From Macrostomum hystrix (lineage: Eukaryota; Platyhelminthes; Macrostomidae), in NCBI GenBank assembly GCA_950097015.1, contig CATNEN010000001.1:1352001-1416000 (forward strand): DNA of 64,000 nucleotides. Direction: 5' to 3'. Under the pieces are notes generated by a model. That model saw nothing but the letters and a program-made list of their open reading frames with translations. It ran no database searches and was not told the DNA's origin. Of the stretch, positions 11,601 to 20,749 are shown piece by piece. The position numbers were made by a program, and so were the translations under genes. Within the stretch, counting starts at the first letter, position 1; every line of letters starts with the position of its first letter.

Positions 11601-14600
11601 CCCTTCTCCTCATCTATCCTCAGGCCTGACCCGCCCACGCATCTGCGCCTGTCGGGTCACAGCCGGGCTGTGTCGGCCCTGCTGCACCCGGCTAGTCTAG
11701 CCCCGGATCGTTACAATCCAGTGCACCTAGTCTCTGGCTCTGAGGATTTCTCCGTAGCGCTTTGGGATTGCGAATCCGGCTCCATGATTCATCGGTTCTG
11801 CGTCCACGGAGGCCCGATAACATCGCTGCAATTGCCTCCCAATGGTTGCCAAGGCTCCAGACTAGCCGTGTCTGTTGTAGCAGTGGCTGCCGATCATTCT
11901 GTCAGCCTGTTGAGCCTGCGCGAGCGTCGCCTACTATTGCTAGCTTCTCGGCATCTCTATCCGGTATTGTCAGTTTGTTGGCGCCCATTGGAGGACCTAC
12001 TAGTGGTGCACACTAGCGACAATAGCGCCTACGTCTGGCAGACTGAGGTGCCAGCTCTGGATCGCATTGTTAGCGGCCCGGCGCTTGAGGAACTGCTTAG
12101 GAGAAGCGAAGATTCTCTGAGCGATTCTAATCGATCGACTGCGCCCCTCAGGGTCACTAAACTGCGCGGCGAAGAGGCCGGGTGTCGCGGCCTGCCCATT
12201 GTGCTGCACTTCAATGTTGCCTGCCTCATTGAACGAATTCTTGGAAATGACCAGCTGGCTAGGCTGAGAAGTCGGTCGAGGGATAGCGAATCCCAGGAGA
12301 CGGCGTCGAGTCGATCGCGTAGGTTTCCTCATGTTAAAGAAATAAACTCCAGCGACGTAGCGGGGTGTCAAGTTTAACAAGCTAGCTTCAGGAGTGAGGT
12401 GGCTGAGTAGCGGCAGGAGTGAGGTGGCTGTCTAGCAGCGGGAGTGAGGTGGTTGACTAGCGGCGGGAGTGAGGTGGTTGACTAGCGGCGGGAGTGAGGT
12501 GGCTGTCTAGCAGCGGGAGTGAGGTGGTTGACTAGCGGCGGGAGTGAGGTGGCTGTCTAGCAGCGGGAGTGAGGTGGTTGACTAGCGGCGGGAGTGAGGG
12601 GGCTGTCAAGCATCGGGAGTGAGGTGGTTGACTAGCGGCGGGAGTGAGGTAGCTGTCTAGCGGTGGGAGTGAGGTGAGTAAGATGACAGATTTTTGTTGG
12701 AGTGATTTCTAAAAATATTTATTTTGAAGCAACTTTTTGCGCTTTAATTCTTATTATTATTATGTTCCGCAGCATTTCCAAGCAGTCGCGGTACCCCATC
12801 AGCTGTCGCCCGTCTCTCTGACGCATCAGCTTCGCGAGCTGCCGCTGCATCTGCTGCCGCGTCAGCCGCCGATGCCCAGGCAATCACTGGGGCTGACGAG
12901 CAGGCACTAACCCTGCAGGTTGCCCAGCTGCTCCTGTCCCTAATTCACTCCTGGGGCCTGGATACTGGCCTGGATCGCACTGTTGGCGAAACGCTCGGCC
13001 TTTGGCCGCCGCGTGTGGCTCCCTGCTTCGGATTGGTCCGTTCCAGAGCAGCCTGCCTGCTGTGCCCCAGCCCACCGCCTCACTGGGAGACCAACAGGTG
13101 CTGCCTCTGGTGCTGCTTCTTATGAACTTCAGGGCTGCTTCTTATGAGCTTCAGGGCTGTCTCATTAGAAATTCAGGGCTGTCTCATTAGAACTTCAGGG
13201 CTGCCTCTTTAGAACTTCAGGGCTGCTTCTTATCAACTTCAGGGTTGCCTCTTAAGAACTTCAGGTGGCTGCTTCTTAGGAACTTCAGGGTTGCCTCTTA
13301 AGAACTTCAGGTGGCTGCTTCTTAGGAACTTCAGGGTTGCCTCTTAAGAACTTCAGGTGGCTGCTTCTTAGGAACTTCAGGGTGGCTTCTCATTGACCCT
13401 GCCTATAGTAATGTAAACTAGCTCAGAAGGCGAGACTTGCGCGAGAACCGAGAAAACACGAGGTGACTAAAGTCTCAAGTGAGCGACTTTATATTTGGCT
13501 ATGTACACCAGAGAATGTACATCGCATTGCACAATTTACGAAGCCAACTTACGACGCGATGCGAGAATGAATCACCGCACACCTTACATCACTCCATCCC
13601 TAAATTGAGGACATTAAAAACAAAAAAATAAACAAATATTTTAGGCAGCTTAAAATGATGCACTACAAGCTTTATAAGAACAAAAAAATAGTTAGCAGCT
13701 CAAAATTGCGCGACAAAAAAATCTGGCTGCCTCCGAGTCCGATTCGAGCGTCTGGGCCCAGCAGGCGCCGGTTCGTCTAGCAGCTCCTGCCAGGTCTCAC
13801 GCGGGTCGGCAGCCGGACTGGGCGGCCGGTCGCTCTCTGCAGCGGGTGGGTCGGCGGCGGGCTGCGGGACAGCGGGTTGCGGCCGCCTCGCCACGAACGC
13901 CTTCAGCCGGTCGTGGTGCACCACCGAGCTCCGCCTCCGCCCGGTGGGCTTGGAGATCCGGTAGGTGACTGGGCCCAGCTTCTCGAGCACTCGGTACGGC
14001 CCCAACCACCGCCGGCGGAGCGCCTTAGACTGGCCCTTCTGCACCGCCGGGTTGTTGAGCATCACCAGCTGGCCGACTTGGAACGGAGTGAAGTGCTGGC
14101 GCTTGTCGTACTGCTGCTTCCGCGACCGCTGCGTCGACTGCAGGCGCTGCCGCACTAGCTGCAGGCCGGCGCGGGCGTCCGCCAGCGCGTCCGTGACGAC
14201 CGGCCTCTCACCGGCGGCGGGCAGGCTGAGCTCGGCTGGGATCCGGGGGTCGCGGCCGTGCAGCACCGCGTACGGTGACCGCTTGGTGGTGCTGTGGACC
14301 GACGAGTTGTACGCCCAGATGACGTACGGCAGGAAAGCCGCCCACCTGTCCTGCTGCTCCATGCAGTAGGCCGCCAGCATGTCGCCCAGAGTCCGGTTGA
14401 ATCGCTCGACCACCGGATTGCCGCTGGGGTGGAATGGTGTCGTCCTGGTCTTTCGAATGTCGAGCAGCCGGCACAGCTCCTGGAAGACGTCGCTTTCGAA
14501 CTGGCGACCTTGATCGGAGTGGATGACCTCGGGCGACCCGTGGCGGAGGACGACGCTGCGCAGCATGGCTTCAGCGACCGTGCGAGTCTCGATGTTGGTC

Positions 14601-17600
14601 GCTGGGGCCGCTTCGACCCACTTGGAGAACACGTCGGTGAAGCAGATGATGTACTTCTGACCGGTCTCTGTGGCCGGCAGCGGTCCTTTGATGTCCACCT
14701 GCACCATCTCCCAGGGAGTTGACGGCACGGTGTTGTCCTGCAGCGGCGCCCTTTGGTGCTGGTGCGGTACCTTGCGACGCTGGCACACCTCGCAGCTGCT
14801 CACCCAGTGCTGGACGTCGTCCTTCAGGCCGGGCCACCAGGCTCTGTTGACGACCCTCGCTAGCGTCCTGTCCAGTCCGAGGTGCCCGCTTGCCGGGTCG
14901 TCGTGCAGCTGCCTCAGAAGCTCCTGGCGAAGCTGCAGCGGAATGACGGGGAAGCCGCTTCTCCTGATGACGCCGTCCTCGCCAAGCTCCAGGTTCTCCG
15001 ACCTCACCAGGCTCTCTGCGTCGTCTGCGGCCTTGCCTCGCCGGGGCCTCCGTCCGATGAGCACCTGGCGAGCCGCTGCCAGCACCGGGTCATCGGCCTG
15101 CGCCGCGCTGATTTCCTCGTCCGACCAGGCGGGTGTCAGCCGTGTCGCCGCCGCCCGGCTCAGCGCGTCCGCCACCACGTTCTCGCGACCAGGCCTGAAG
15201 AGCAGCTTGAAATTGATCTCCTGCAGGAGCGTGATCCACCTGGCCAGGCGACCTTCGGGTTCCTTGGTGTTCAGCAGCCCTTGCAGCGGCTTGTGGTCGG
15301 AGAAGACGAGAATTTCGCCGGCGGACGCCAAGTAGTTCCGGAAGTGCTTCATGGCCCACACGACCGCCAGAAGCTCTCTGTGGGTGGTCGAGTAATTGCG
15401 CTCTGCCTTATTCAGGACTCTCGACGCGTAGGCGACCGGGCATTCGACGCCTTCGTGGAGCTGGCTGAGGACTCCTGCGATGGCCACGCCGCTGCTGTCG
15501 CAGCACAGCCGGAATCCCTTGGAGAAATCCGGCAGCTTCAGCACTGGGGGTGCCGACAGCGCCGACTTCAGCTCGCGCAGGGCTGCCTCGCACTCTGCCG
15601 TCCACCGAAACTGCCGACTTTTCTGAGTCGCCTGGTGCAGCGGATTCGCAATGCTGGCGAAGTGCGGCACGAACCGCCGGTAGAAGCCCAGCATGCCGAC
15701 GAGCCGGCGAACGTCCTCAGCGCACTCGGGCGTCGGGATGGACTGGATGGCGCTGACCTTGTCCTGGGTTGGCTGGATCCCATCGGCCGAAATCTTGTGC
15801 CCCAGGTACTCGACCTCCTGGAAGCAGAAGCAGCTCTTGCGCTTGTTCAGCTTGAGGCCCGCCGACTGCAGCCTTCCCAGGACTTCCTTCAGCGTCTGCG
15901 CGTGCTGCTCGAACGTCGTGCTGAACAGGATCAGGTCGTCCATGTAGGTGAGCACCTCCGTCCAGTTCAGGCCCGCCATCGTCAAGTCCATCAGGCGCTG
16001 GAAGGTCGCCGGGGCGTTGCAGAGGCCGAAGCCGAGCTTCCTGTACTGCATCAGGCCTTGCGTGGTGTAGAAGGCGGTCTTCTCCCGGTCCTGCTCGCGC
16101 AGCTCGACCTGCAGGAACCCTTGGCGGAGATCGAGCGTGCTGAACCAGCTGCTGCCAGTGAGCGCGTCCAGAGCGACAGACAGCGGCGGCAGCGGGTAGG
16201 CGTCCTTCACGGTGCACGAGTTGAGGGCCCTCCAGTCGGTGCAGATGCGGATTTCGTTGTTTTTCTTGCGCACCACCAGCAGATTGCTCGCCCACGGACT
16301 GCATGACGGTTCGATGATCCCGTGACGCAGCATCTCGCTGATCTTGTCGTCCACCTGCTGTCTGAAGTTCAGTGGCACTGTCCGCTGCCTGTGCTTGATG
16401 GGGCGGCTGCCGGGTTCCAGGTTGATCTCGTGCTGCAGTAGGTGCGTGGTCCCCAGGTCGAACTCGTGACTGGCGAATGCCAGCTCATGCTGGTTCAGCA
16501 GGGCTTCGATGACCTCGCGCTGCGACCGGCTCAGCTCCGGGTTGATGTTGAAGCCGGCCTCCTCCGAAGCTTCACCGTCGGGCCCGTGAGGCTCGGCAGC
16601 GTCGAAGTTGCCGATGGCCTGATTCTGGTAGAGCACCACCGGGTCGGCGCTCAGGTTGCAGACTCCCACCGGCAGGTTGCCGTCCGCGCTGGAGACCACC
16701 AGAGCCCGGTTCGGCAGCAGGCCGGTCTTGTCGACGAAGTCAGAGCTGGGCTCGAACAGACCCTGCTCAACGTACGATGCCACCTTGACCGGGATGATGA
16801 CGCGGCTGCGGGCTGGGATGGACACGGTGCTGGCGACTCTGGCGACCACGGCGGTGGGCACCACCCGGCAGGCCGGCATGGAGTTCCTGTCTGGCAGGAC
16901 TGGGATCCTGGTTGACCCCAGCAGGACAGAAGACGACATGAGATCCACGCTGAAGGTTGAGCACATCTTGCTGATGGCGTCCATGCCGAGCACGCATTCC
17001 GGCTGAATGTCGGCGACCACCGTCACCGGGTGCTCCATGGGCGGCAGTCCGCCCACCTGAATGGCCAGCGTTGCGCATGCCGGAGACTCCAAGCGTCGAC
17101 CATCGATCCCGACCGGAGTGCTGAGAGGCGGATGAAGCTGAGCTGCGACTCCCAGAGCTCGAAACTGGGCAGCTGATACGAGCGTCACCTGCGCGCCCGT
17201 GTCGAACAGCCACCTGCAGGGCCGGCCTGCGATGCTGCCGGGCAGGAAGAGCGAAGCGGTTTGGGCCTTGCTAGGCAGGGCTGGTGATGGCCCACGGTCA
17301 CCAGTCCTCAGAAGTTTCCCGAAGCCGGGGTCGGGCAGACCTCGGCCCGGTGCCCTTTGCCTGAGCAGCGGCTGCACACGGGCGGCACGGCTGGCGCGGC
17401 CTGCCTGGGGCACTGGGCCGCGAAATGGCCGGGCTGAGCGCAGTTGAAGCATTTCCCGCGACCGCTGCCTCTCCCCCGAGCTCCTCTTCCTCGCGCACCG
17501 CGCTGTCCACGGCTGCTGATGGTGGCGACCGTCGCAGCCAGGTCCGCCAGCTGCTCCTGCATCTGCTCCAGCCGGTCCACCACTTGGCTGCTCACCGATG

Positions 17601-20600
17601 TTACCGCGATGCTTGCAGAGGCGCCTCTGCCGCCGATGCTCTCAAGAGCCGTGGCGCGGTCCGCCAGCTGCTCCGGGCTGCTGCTGCTGCAGTCAGCGTC
17701 TTTCAGCAACGCTTCGCGAATCTCCTTCGACAGCAGAGCCAGCAGTCGGTGTCGCACTTCGCAGTCTCTCACCGTCTGATCGTGGTCAGGGCGTGCCTTC
17801 CGGTACAGGAGCTTGAGAGCGTGGCACAGCTCCCTCAGCGACTCTCCTTGGCGTCGCTTCCGGCTCTCGAACTCCGACATGGCGCAGAACGAGTTCTCCT
17901 TGCCACGGTAGAACTTGACCAGCTCGTCCTTGATGGTCGCGAAGCTCTTCTTCTTCTCCTCCGGCAGGTCCCACACGAAGACGAGCGCCTCGCCAGATAA
18001 GAGCAGCCGGATTTTCGATGCCATCTTTTTGTCGTCCCACTCGGAATCCGTGGCGAAGTCCTCAAACATTTGCAGCCACATGTTGATGTCGGCATCGTCT
18101 GAGCCGGAAAACTTGGGTGGCAAAAGTGCATTGGCGTGCGCCATGAGTGAGTGGGCCGACTTGAGATAGAGACCGCTGCCACCAATGTAAACTAGCTCAG
18201 AAGGCGAGACTTGCGCGAGAACCGAGAAAACACGAGGTGACTAAAGTCTCAAGTGAGCGACTTTATATTTGGCTATGTACACCAGAGAATGTACATCGCA
18301 TTGCACAATTTACGAAGCCAACTTACGACGCGATGCGAGAATGAATCACCGCACACCTTACAGTAACTTGAGCAATCCTTCAGAAACTGAATAGACGTAC
18401 AACTAGTTAAACTTGCTGAATACATTTCAGGCAGCTGACTACGCTGCACCTGTTAGCTACTACTGCTCTAGCCAGTGCTCTAGCTACGGCTCGCACAGTT
18501 GCCAGCTTCAAAGCCTGGCCCCTAGATCAGCAGCAGCAGCAGGCGCCGCCCGATATCAACGATAGTTTGATAACGGCTGCAGCCGACCTGCCGCCGCCGA
18601 CTTCAGAGCAGCGCCAGGCCTGGGGCCTCACACTCACGCATCACACTGTACTGCTGGCTGATCTGCTAGATCCCAGCCTCTATCAGCAGCCCTGCCTGCT
18701 GTCACTGGCTGGCCTGTATCACACTGCTAGTCCTCATCTGCGCCAGGCTGCTCAACAGCTGCTCATGGCTGAATTGCGTCGACTAGGACCAGCCGGCCGT
18801 CAGGAGCTGCTAGGACAGCACGATCTCAGCTTGAAGACATCGCTAGCCTCTCTAGTCCTGGTGTGCCTAGTCTGCTCCGAGTTTCCATCGGGTCAGGCTG
18901 ACCTCAATCTCACCAGGGCCGCTGCGGGGGCTTTGATCCGCCTGCTCCAGGAGCCCGGCCAGGCCGGCGGAGAAATGGCGCCCTGCGGCTCGAAGCGGCT
19001 GCTGGCGCCCGAATCGCGCACCGCAGTGGACCTCCTCGGCAGGGGATTCCGCACCTGGGAGGCTCACGTCGATGTTACGCAGGTTTGTGGGGAATTAAAC
19101 TTTTGCTGAACTTCCGGCTCCATTCAGAACCCTAGCGACAATATTCAGGCTCCATTCAGAACCCTAGCGACAATATTCAGGCTCCATCTAGAACCCTACC
19201 GACAATCTTCAGGCTCCATCCAGGACCCTAGCGACAATATTCAGGCTCTATTCAGAACCCTACCGACAATCTTCAGGCTCCATTTAGAACCCTATCGACA
19301 ATATTCAGGCTCCATCCAGGACCCTAGCGACAATATTCAGGCTCTATTCAGAACCCTACCGACAATCTTCAGGCTCCATCTAGAACCCTACCGACAATCT
19401 TCAGGCTCCATCCAGGACCCTAGCGACAATATTCAGGCTCTATTCAGAACCCTACCGACAATCTTCAGGCTCCATTTAGAACCCTATCGACAATATTCAG
19501 GCTCCATTCAGAACCCTACCGACAATCTTCAGGCTCCATTCAGAACCCTACCGACAATCTTCAGGCTACTTTCGGAACCCCACCGAACATCTTCAGGCTC
19601 CCCCCTATCGACAAACTTCAGGCTAGATAATCCCTGTTCTATAATCCCCTCAGGTGCTTCGCTTCCTACTGGACATGGCGGCCGAGCTGGAACGCCTCAT
19701 TCCAAGCAGTTCGGACAGTCTCACGTCCAGCACTGACAGCGCAGCCTCCGCCACCGTGGCTCTGAGCTGGCGGGTGCTCAGTCCTGAAGCCGATTTGGCC
19801 CTGCAGGCTAGGCTGGCCCTGACCCAGATTGCCACTTCTAGACCGCAGCTGTTCCTAATCACAATGCGCCGAGAACTGCTGCGATACAATACGCTTGCGA
19901 CTAACGCTCATCTGGCGGGGGCCAAAGCGCCCGAGCAGGCCCCAGTGTACAAGGGTCGCGTCACTATTCTCAAGTTGTTGGAGCTAGGTAAAATATAGTT
20001 CTAAGTAGATGCCGAGGAATGTAAAGCGTATTAGTTACTCACGCCCCCTTACTCTAAAACTTTAGTCTGCGAACGCGCCGCTGCCGACGTTCACGACCTG
20101 ATGTTCGACACCATCGAGCTGCTTCTGTTCTGCCTAGAAGGCCAACTGAGCCGGGATCGAGGCCTGGCCGAATTATTTCCCTCAGTTGGTCGCTTTTGCA
20201 CCGTGTCCTGTCATTTAAAATCTGGCAAAATTGTTGCCGGCAATAAAATCGGTCAGCTGGCCTTCTTCGACATCCGGGCTGGGAAGCTGCACACTACCCA
20301 GGTGAGACAGGGGCACATTTTTGCACATTTTTGTGAAATATGCTGACTCTTTTCTTACCCTCCTACTGAAAATTAATGAGTAGTGTAGTGCGCACATGTC
20401 ACGTGTACTTCTATTTTTATTTGTCTTTAATCACACCAATCCGCAGGCGCACAAGCACGGCGCAGGGTGCAGCGCGTGCGCCTTCTCGCCGGATGGCCGC
20501 TACGTGGCTTCGCTTAGCGCTGCTGATAACAATGTCCGCTTCTTTCAATTAAGCGCTCCTACACTGTTTAACATGGGCAGTAGTCACATCAAGACTGGCA

Positions 20601-20716
20601 AACAGTTCAATGTCAGTCCCCCGCTGCAGGGCCGCAGCTGTCGGCTTAACTGGACGGATCCCAAAACTGTGGCCGTGCTCACGCCGAGCGGAATCCACGC
20701 CACGTTTCAACCGTGA
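5661..20716 (+). CDS. WDR7: WDR7 / rabconnectin-3 beta orthologue, 13 coding exons
   Basis: WD40-repeat partner of DMXL proteins, known in animals for regulating V-ATPase assembly and synaptic vesicles. Coding exons joined in phase: 5661-5837, 5918-6042, 6135-6382, 6705-6775, 7220-7497, 9005-9034, 10515-10982, 11624-12318, 12773-13097, 18431-19082, 19654-19987, 20066-20301, 20447-20716. They total 3,909 nt, about 1302 aa (human about 1490). Family landmarks in order: an N-terminal THCI-like block (SHCITSIIL) and VTGSREGHI; the WD block around FCVHGGPIT, ADHSVSLLSLRER and LASRHLYP; AELRRLGPAGR; TAVDLLGRGF; DLMFDTIELLLFCLEG; and a C-terminal WD repeat with AFSPDGRYVAS. All junctions are GT-AG. 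The start is the first ATG in frame with the conserved N-terminus. Nearly every long intron is filled by a tandem array. Exons 6 and 8 have the least certain borders. Confidence 0.93.
6425..6665 (+). repeat. 40-bp minisatellite in WDR7 intron 3
   Basis: About six copies of a 40-bp unit containing CCCTTCCTGTCCTTTCCCAG followed by TGTACACAC. In transcript sense the pyrimidine tract plus CAG looks like a 3' splice site. The true acceptor is downstream, before 6705. Confidence 0.85.
6890..7145 (+). repeat. Degenerate GAGATGAGACACGG array in WDR7 intron 4
   Basis: Diverged copies of a 14-18 bp unit, GAGATGAGACACGGGA-like. It belongs to the same motif family as the arrays at 30.56-31.03 kb, 31.57-49.0 kb and 52.86-52.96 kb. 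Purine-rich in transcript sense. Confidence 0.75.
7612..8287 (+). repeat. 37-bp minisatellite in WDR7 intron 5, about 18 copies
   Basis: Very homogeneous 37-bp unit containing AGATCCTCAGGATCAATTCA and GGCACAGCCTCAGAATC. Because 37 is not a multiple of three, the open frame through it cycles through all three translations, which argues that the openness is incidental. The unit holds three CAG sites and the palindrome ATCCTCAGGAT. Confidence 0.93.
8405..8718 (+). mobile_element. tRNA-derived SINE with 8-bp target-site duplication
   Basis: The 5' part resembles a tRNA gene: a box-A-like TAGCCTACTGGTTAGGGCG, then a box-B-like GGTGTTCGATTC about 40 bp downstream, so it should be transcribed by RNA polymerase III. 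The body continues with GTGTCCTTTAGCAAGACACT and CAGTTCACCCAGCTGTTAAA and ends in an ATT-rich tail. Flanks carry an exact CATAAAAA duplication (8397-8404 and 8719-8726). A second, truncated copy lies reversed at 52.61-52.77 kb. It sits in WDR7 intron 5 in sense orientation. Confidence 0.85.
9005..9034 (+). CDS. WDR7: 30-nt microexon 6 of WDR7
   Basis: Short segment between ATAATACAG and GAG|GTGAGT. It adds ten codons without changing phase between exons 5 and 7, so it could be alternatively included. It lies in a poorly conserved linker, so homology cannot confirm it. The splice sites and phase are the only support. Confidence 0.5.
9035..10150. other. WDR7 intron 6, unique part
   Basis: AT-rich intronic sequence. 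The only structure I noticed is a short hairpin, CACGCA/TGCGTG, near 9550. No exon or transposon is evident. Confidence 0.4.
10155..10430 (+). repeat. 21-bp GC-rich minisatellite in WDR7 intron 6
   Basis: About 13 imperfect copies of a unit with core GAGTGAGGTGGCTGCTATGCG. It contains donor-like GTGAGG rather than an acceptor-like motif. It resembles, but is not identical to, the 25-bp unit in intron 8. Confidence 0.85.
11030..11570 (+). repeat. 30-bp minisatellite in WDR7 intron 7 with donor- and acceptor-like ends
   Basis: About 18 copies of a unit reading GGGGTGAGATTTCCATGG then CTGTTCATTTCAG. Each copy has a 5'-splice-site-like GTGAG or GTAAG at one end and a TTTCAG at the other. The array starts within 60 bp of the real exon 7 donor (AG|GTGAGATTCC), which the unit resembles. 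Confidence 0.9.
12385..12680 (+). repeat. 25-bp minisatellite in WDR7 intron 8
   Basis: About 11 copies of a 25-bp unit with core GGAGTGAGGTGGTTGACTAG; sub-variants carry GCTGTCTAGCAG instead of GTTGACTAGCGG. GC-rich. Confidence 0.88.
13105..13390 (+). repeat. 22-28 bp minisatellite in WDR7 intron 9
   Basis: About ten copies of a unit with core TTCTTAGGAACTTCAGGG, ending 20 bp before the Gypsy insertion. In transcript sense the unit has a pyrimidine-rich stretch and TTCAG. Confidence 0.85.
13412..13588 (-). repeat. 3' LTR of the Gypsy element (177 bp)
   Basis: On the top strand it begins TGTAAAC and ends CCTTACA, giving TGTAA/TTACA termini. In the element's sense it contains TATAAAG, a plausible promoter. 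A purine-rich stretch beside it (13589-13602, AGGGATGGAGTGA in element sense) is the candidate polypurine tract. Confidence 0.95.
13700..17452 (-). CDS. pol: Gypsy pol: protease, reverse transcriptase, RNase H, integrase
   Basis: About 1,250 codons open, read by -1 frameshift from gag, so the true N-terminus begins near codon 45. Domains: aspartic protease with DTGA near residue 83; RT with CTDWRALN and the catalytic YMDD near 502; RNase H starting CCDSSGVA near 650; integrase zinc finger H-x-H-C-x2-C near 855-895 (SCEVCQRRK); integrase catalytic triad D (VDIKG, about 918), D (HSDQG, about 977), E (VVERFNRT, about 1014); and a GPY-like motif (WLGPYRVLEKLG) near 1160. The PR-RT-RH-IN order defines Ty3/Gypsy. 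All catalytic residues are present and no stop interrupts the frame. Confidence 0.95.
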   Translation of the reverse strand: MLQLRSARPFRGPVPQAGRASRAARVQPLLRQRAPGRGLPDPGFGKLLRTGDRGPSPALPSKAQTASLFLPGSIAGRPCRWLFDTGAQVTLVSAAQFRALGVAAQLHPPLSTPVGIDGRRLESPACATLAIQVGGLPPMEHPVTVVADIQPECVLGMDAISKMCSTFSVDLMSSSVLLGSTRIPVLPDRNSMPACRVVPTAVVARVASTVSIPARSRVIIPVKVASYVEQGLFEPSSDFVDKTGLLPNRALVVSSADGNLPVGVCNLSADPVVLYQNQAIGNFDAAEPHGPDGEASEEAGFNINPELSRSQREVIEALLNQHELAFASHEFDLGTTHLLQHEINLEPGSRPIKHRQRTVPLNFRQQVDDKISEMLRHGIIEPSCSPWASNLLVVRKKNNEIRICTDWRALNSCTVKDAYPLPPLSVALDALTGSSWFSTLDLRQGFLQVELREQDREKTAFYTTQGLMQYRKLGFGLCNAPATFQRLMDLTMAGLNWTEVLTYMDDLILFSTTFEQHAQTLKEVLGRLQSAGLKLNKRKSCFCFQEVEYLGHKISADGIQPTQDKVSAIQSIPTPECAEDVRRLVGMLGFYRRFVPHFASIANPLHQATQKSRQFRWTAECEAALRELKSALSAPPVLKLPDFSKGFRLCCDSSGVAIAGVLSQLHEGVECPVAYASRVLNKAERNYSTTHRELLAVVWAMKHFRNYLASAGEILVFSDHKPLQGLLNTKEPEGRLARWITLLQEINFKLLFRPGRENVVADALSRAAATRLTPAWSDEEISAAQADDPVLAAARQVLIGRRPRRGKAADDAESLVRSENLELGEDGVIRRSGFPVIPLQLRQELLRQLHDDPASGHLGLDRTLARVVNRAWWPGLKDDVQHWVSSCEVCQRRKVPHQHQRAPLQDNTVPSTPWEMVQVDIKGPLPATETGQKYIICFTDVFSKWVEAAPATNIETRTVAEAMLRSVVLRHGSPEVIHSDQGRQFESDVFQELCRLLDIRKTRTTPFHPSGNPVVERFNRTLGDMLAAYCMEQQDRWAAFLPYVIWAYNSSVHSTTKRSPYAVLHGRDPRIPAELSLPAAGERPVVTDALADARAGLQLVRQRLQSTQRSRKQQYDKRQHFTPFQVGQLVMLNNPAVQKGQSKALRRRWLGPYRVLEKLGPVTYRISKPTGRRRSSVVHHDRLKAFVARRPQPAVPQPAADPPAAESDRPPSPAADPRETWQELLDEPAPAGPRRSNRTRRQPDFFVAQF
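17308..18144 (-). CDS. gag: Gypsy gag with two CCHC zinc knuckles
   Basis: 278 aa from the ATG at 18142-18144, about 40 nt after the primer binding site. The N-terminal two thirds is a retrotransposon Gag capsid-like region (PPKFSG, WLQMFEDFA, FYRGKENSF, QGESLRELCHALK). A basic RG-rich stretch is followed by two CX2CX4HX4C knuckles, CFNCAQPGHFAAQC and CSRCSGKGHRAEVC, which would bind the element's RNA. It overlaps pol by 145 nt in a different frame. Confidence 0.93.
   Translation of the reverse strand: MAHANALLPPKFSGSDDADINMWLQMFEDFATDSEWDDKKMASKIRLLLSGEALVFVWDLPEEKKKSFATIKDELVKFYRGKENSFCAMSEFESRKRRQGESLRELCHALKLLYRKARPDHDQTVRDCEVRHRLLALLSKEIREALLKDADCSSSSPEQLADRATALESIGGRGASASIAVTSVSSQVVDRLEQMQEQLADLAATVATISSRGQRGARGRGARGRGSGRGKCFNCAQPGHFAAQCPRQAAPAVPPVCSRCSGKGHRAEVCPTPASGNF
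17314..17320 (-). promoter_or_regulatory. -1 ribosomal frameshift heptamer G GGA AAC
   Basis: In gag frame the last codons read TCG GGA AAC TTC TGA. The heptamer GGGAAAC has the X XXY YYZ form in exactly the right phase, one codon before the gag stop. Slippage by -1 enters the pol frame. Pol is in the -1 frame relative to gag, as required. Confidence 0.85.
18172..18184 (-). other. Primer binding site, tRNA-Leu type
   Basis: In element sense TGGTGGCAGCGGT begins one base after the 5' LTR. It is complementary to the 3' end ACCGCTGCCACCA typical of animal tRNA-Leu (CCA tail included). Confidence 0.8.
18186..18362 (-). repeat. 5' LTR of the Gypsy element (177 bp)
   Basis: Identical to 13412-13588 by eye over its full length. 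It is followed outward by the target duplication GTAA. Confidence 0.95.
19110..19640 (+). repeat. 32-bp minisatellite in WDR7 intron 10, about 16 copies
   Basis: Unit with core CAGGCTCCATTCAGAACCCT then ACCGACAATCTT. Variant units (TAGCGACAATATT versus TACCGACAATCTT) alternate in a short higher-order pattern. Each unit contains TTCAG|GCTCC in transcript sense. Confidence 0.92.
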
Positions 20717-20749
20717 ACGATTTCAACTTGCTTTCTGTCTTACTCTCTT

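Larger units (their letters stand above)
13412..18362 (-). mobile_element. Complete Gypsy-type LTR retrotransposon in WDR7 intron 9
   Basis: A 4,951-bp element in antisense to WDR7. It is bounded by two 177-bp LTRs in which I found no mismatch, and by a 4-bp target duplication GTAA (13408-13411 and 18363-18366). It has a tRNA-Leu-type primer binding site, intact gag, intact pol (protease, RT, RNase H, integrase in Gypsy order) and a canonical -1 frameshift heptamer. There is no envelope-like frame. Identical LTRs and open frames imply a very recent insertion, and the element may still be mobile. Its GC content is far above that of the host intron. Confidence 0.96.

Noticed and set aside
14882-16306. 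474-codon plus-strand open frame opposite pol
   Set aside because: Antisense shadow of the GC-rich pol gene; no family features.
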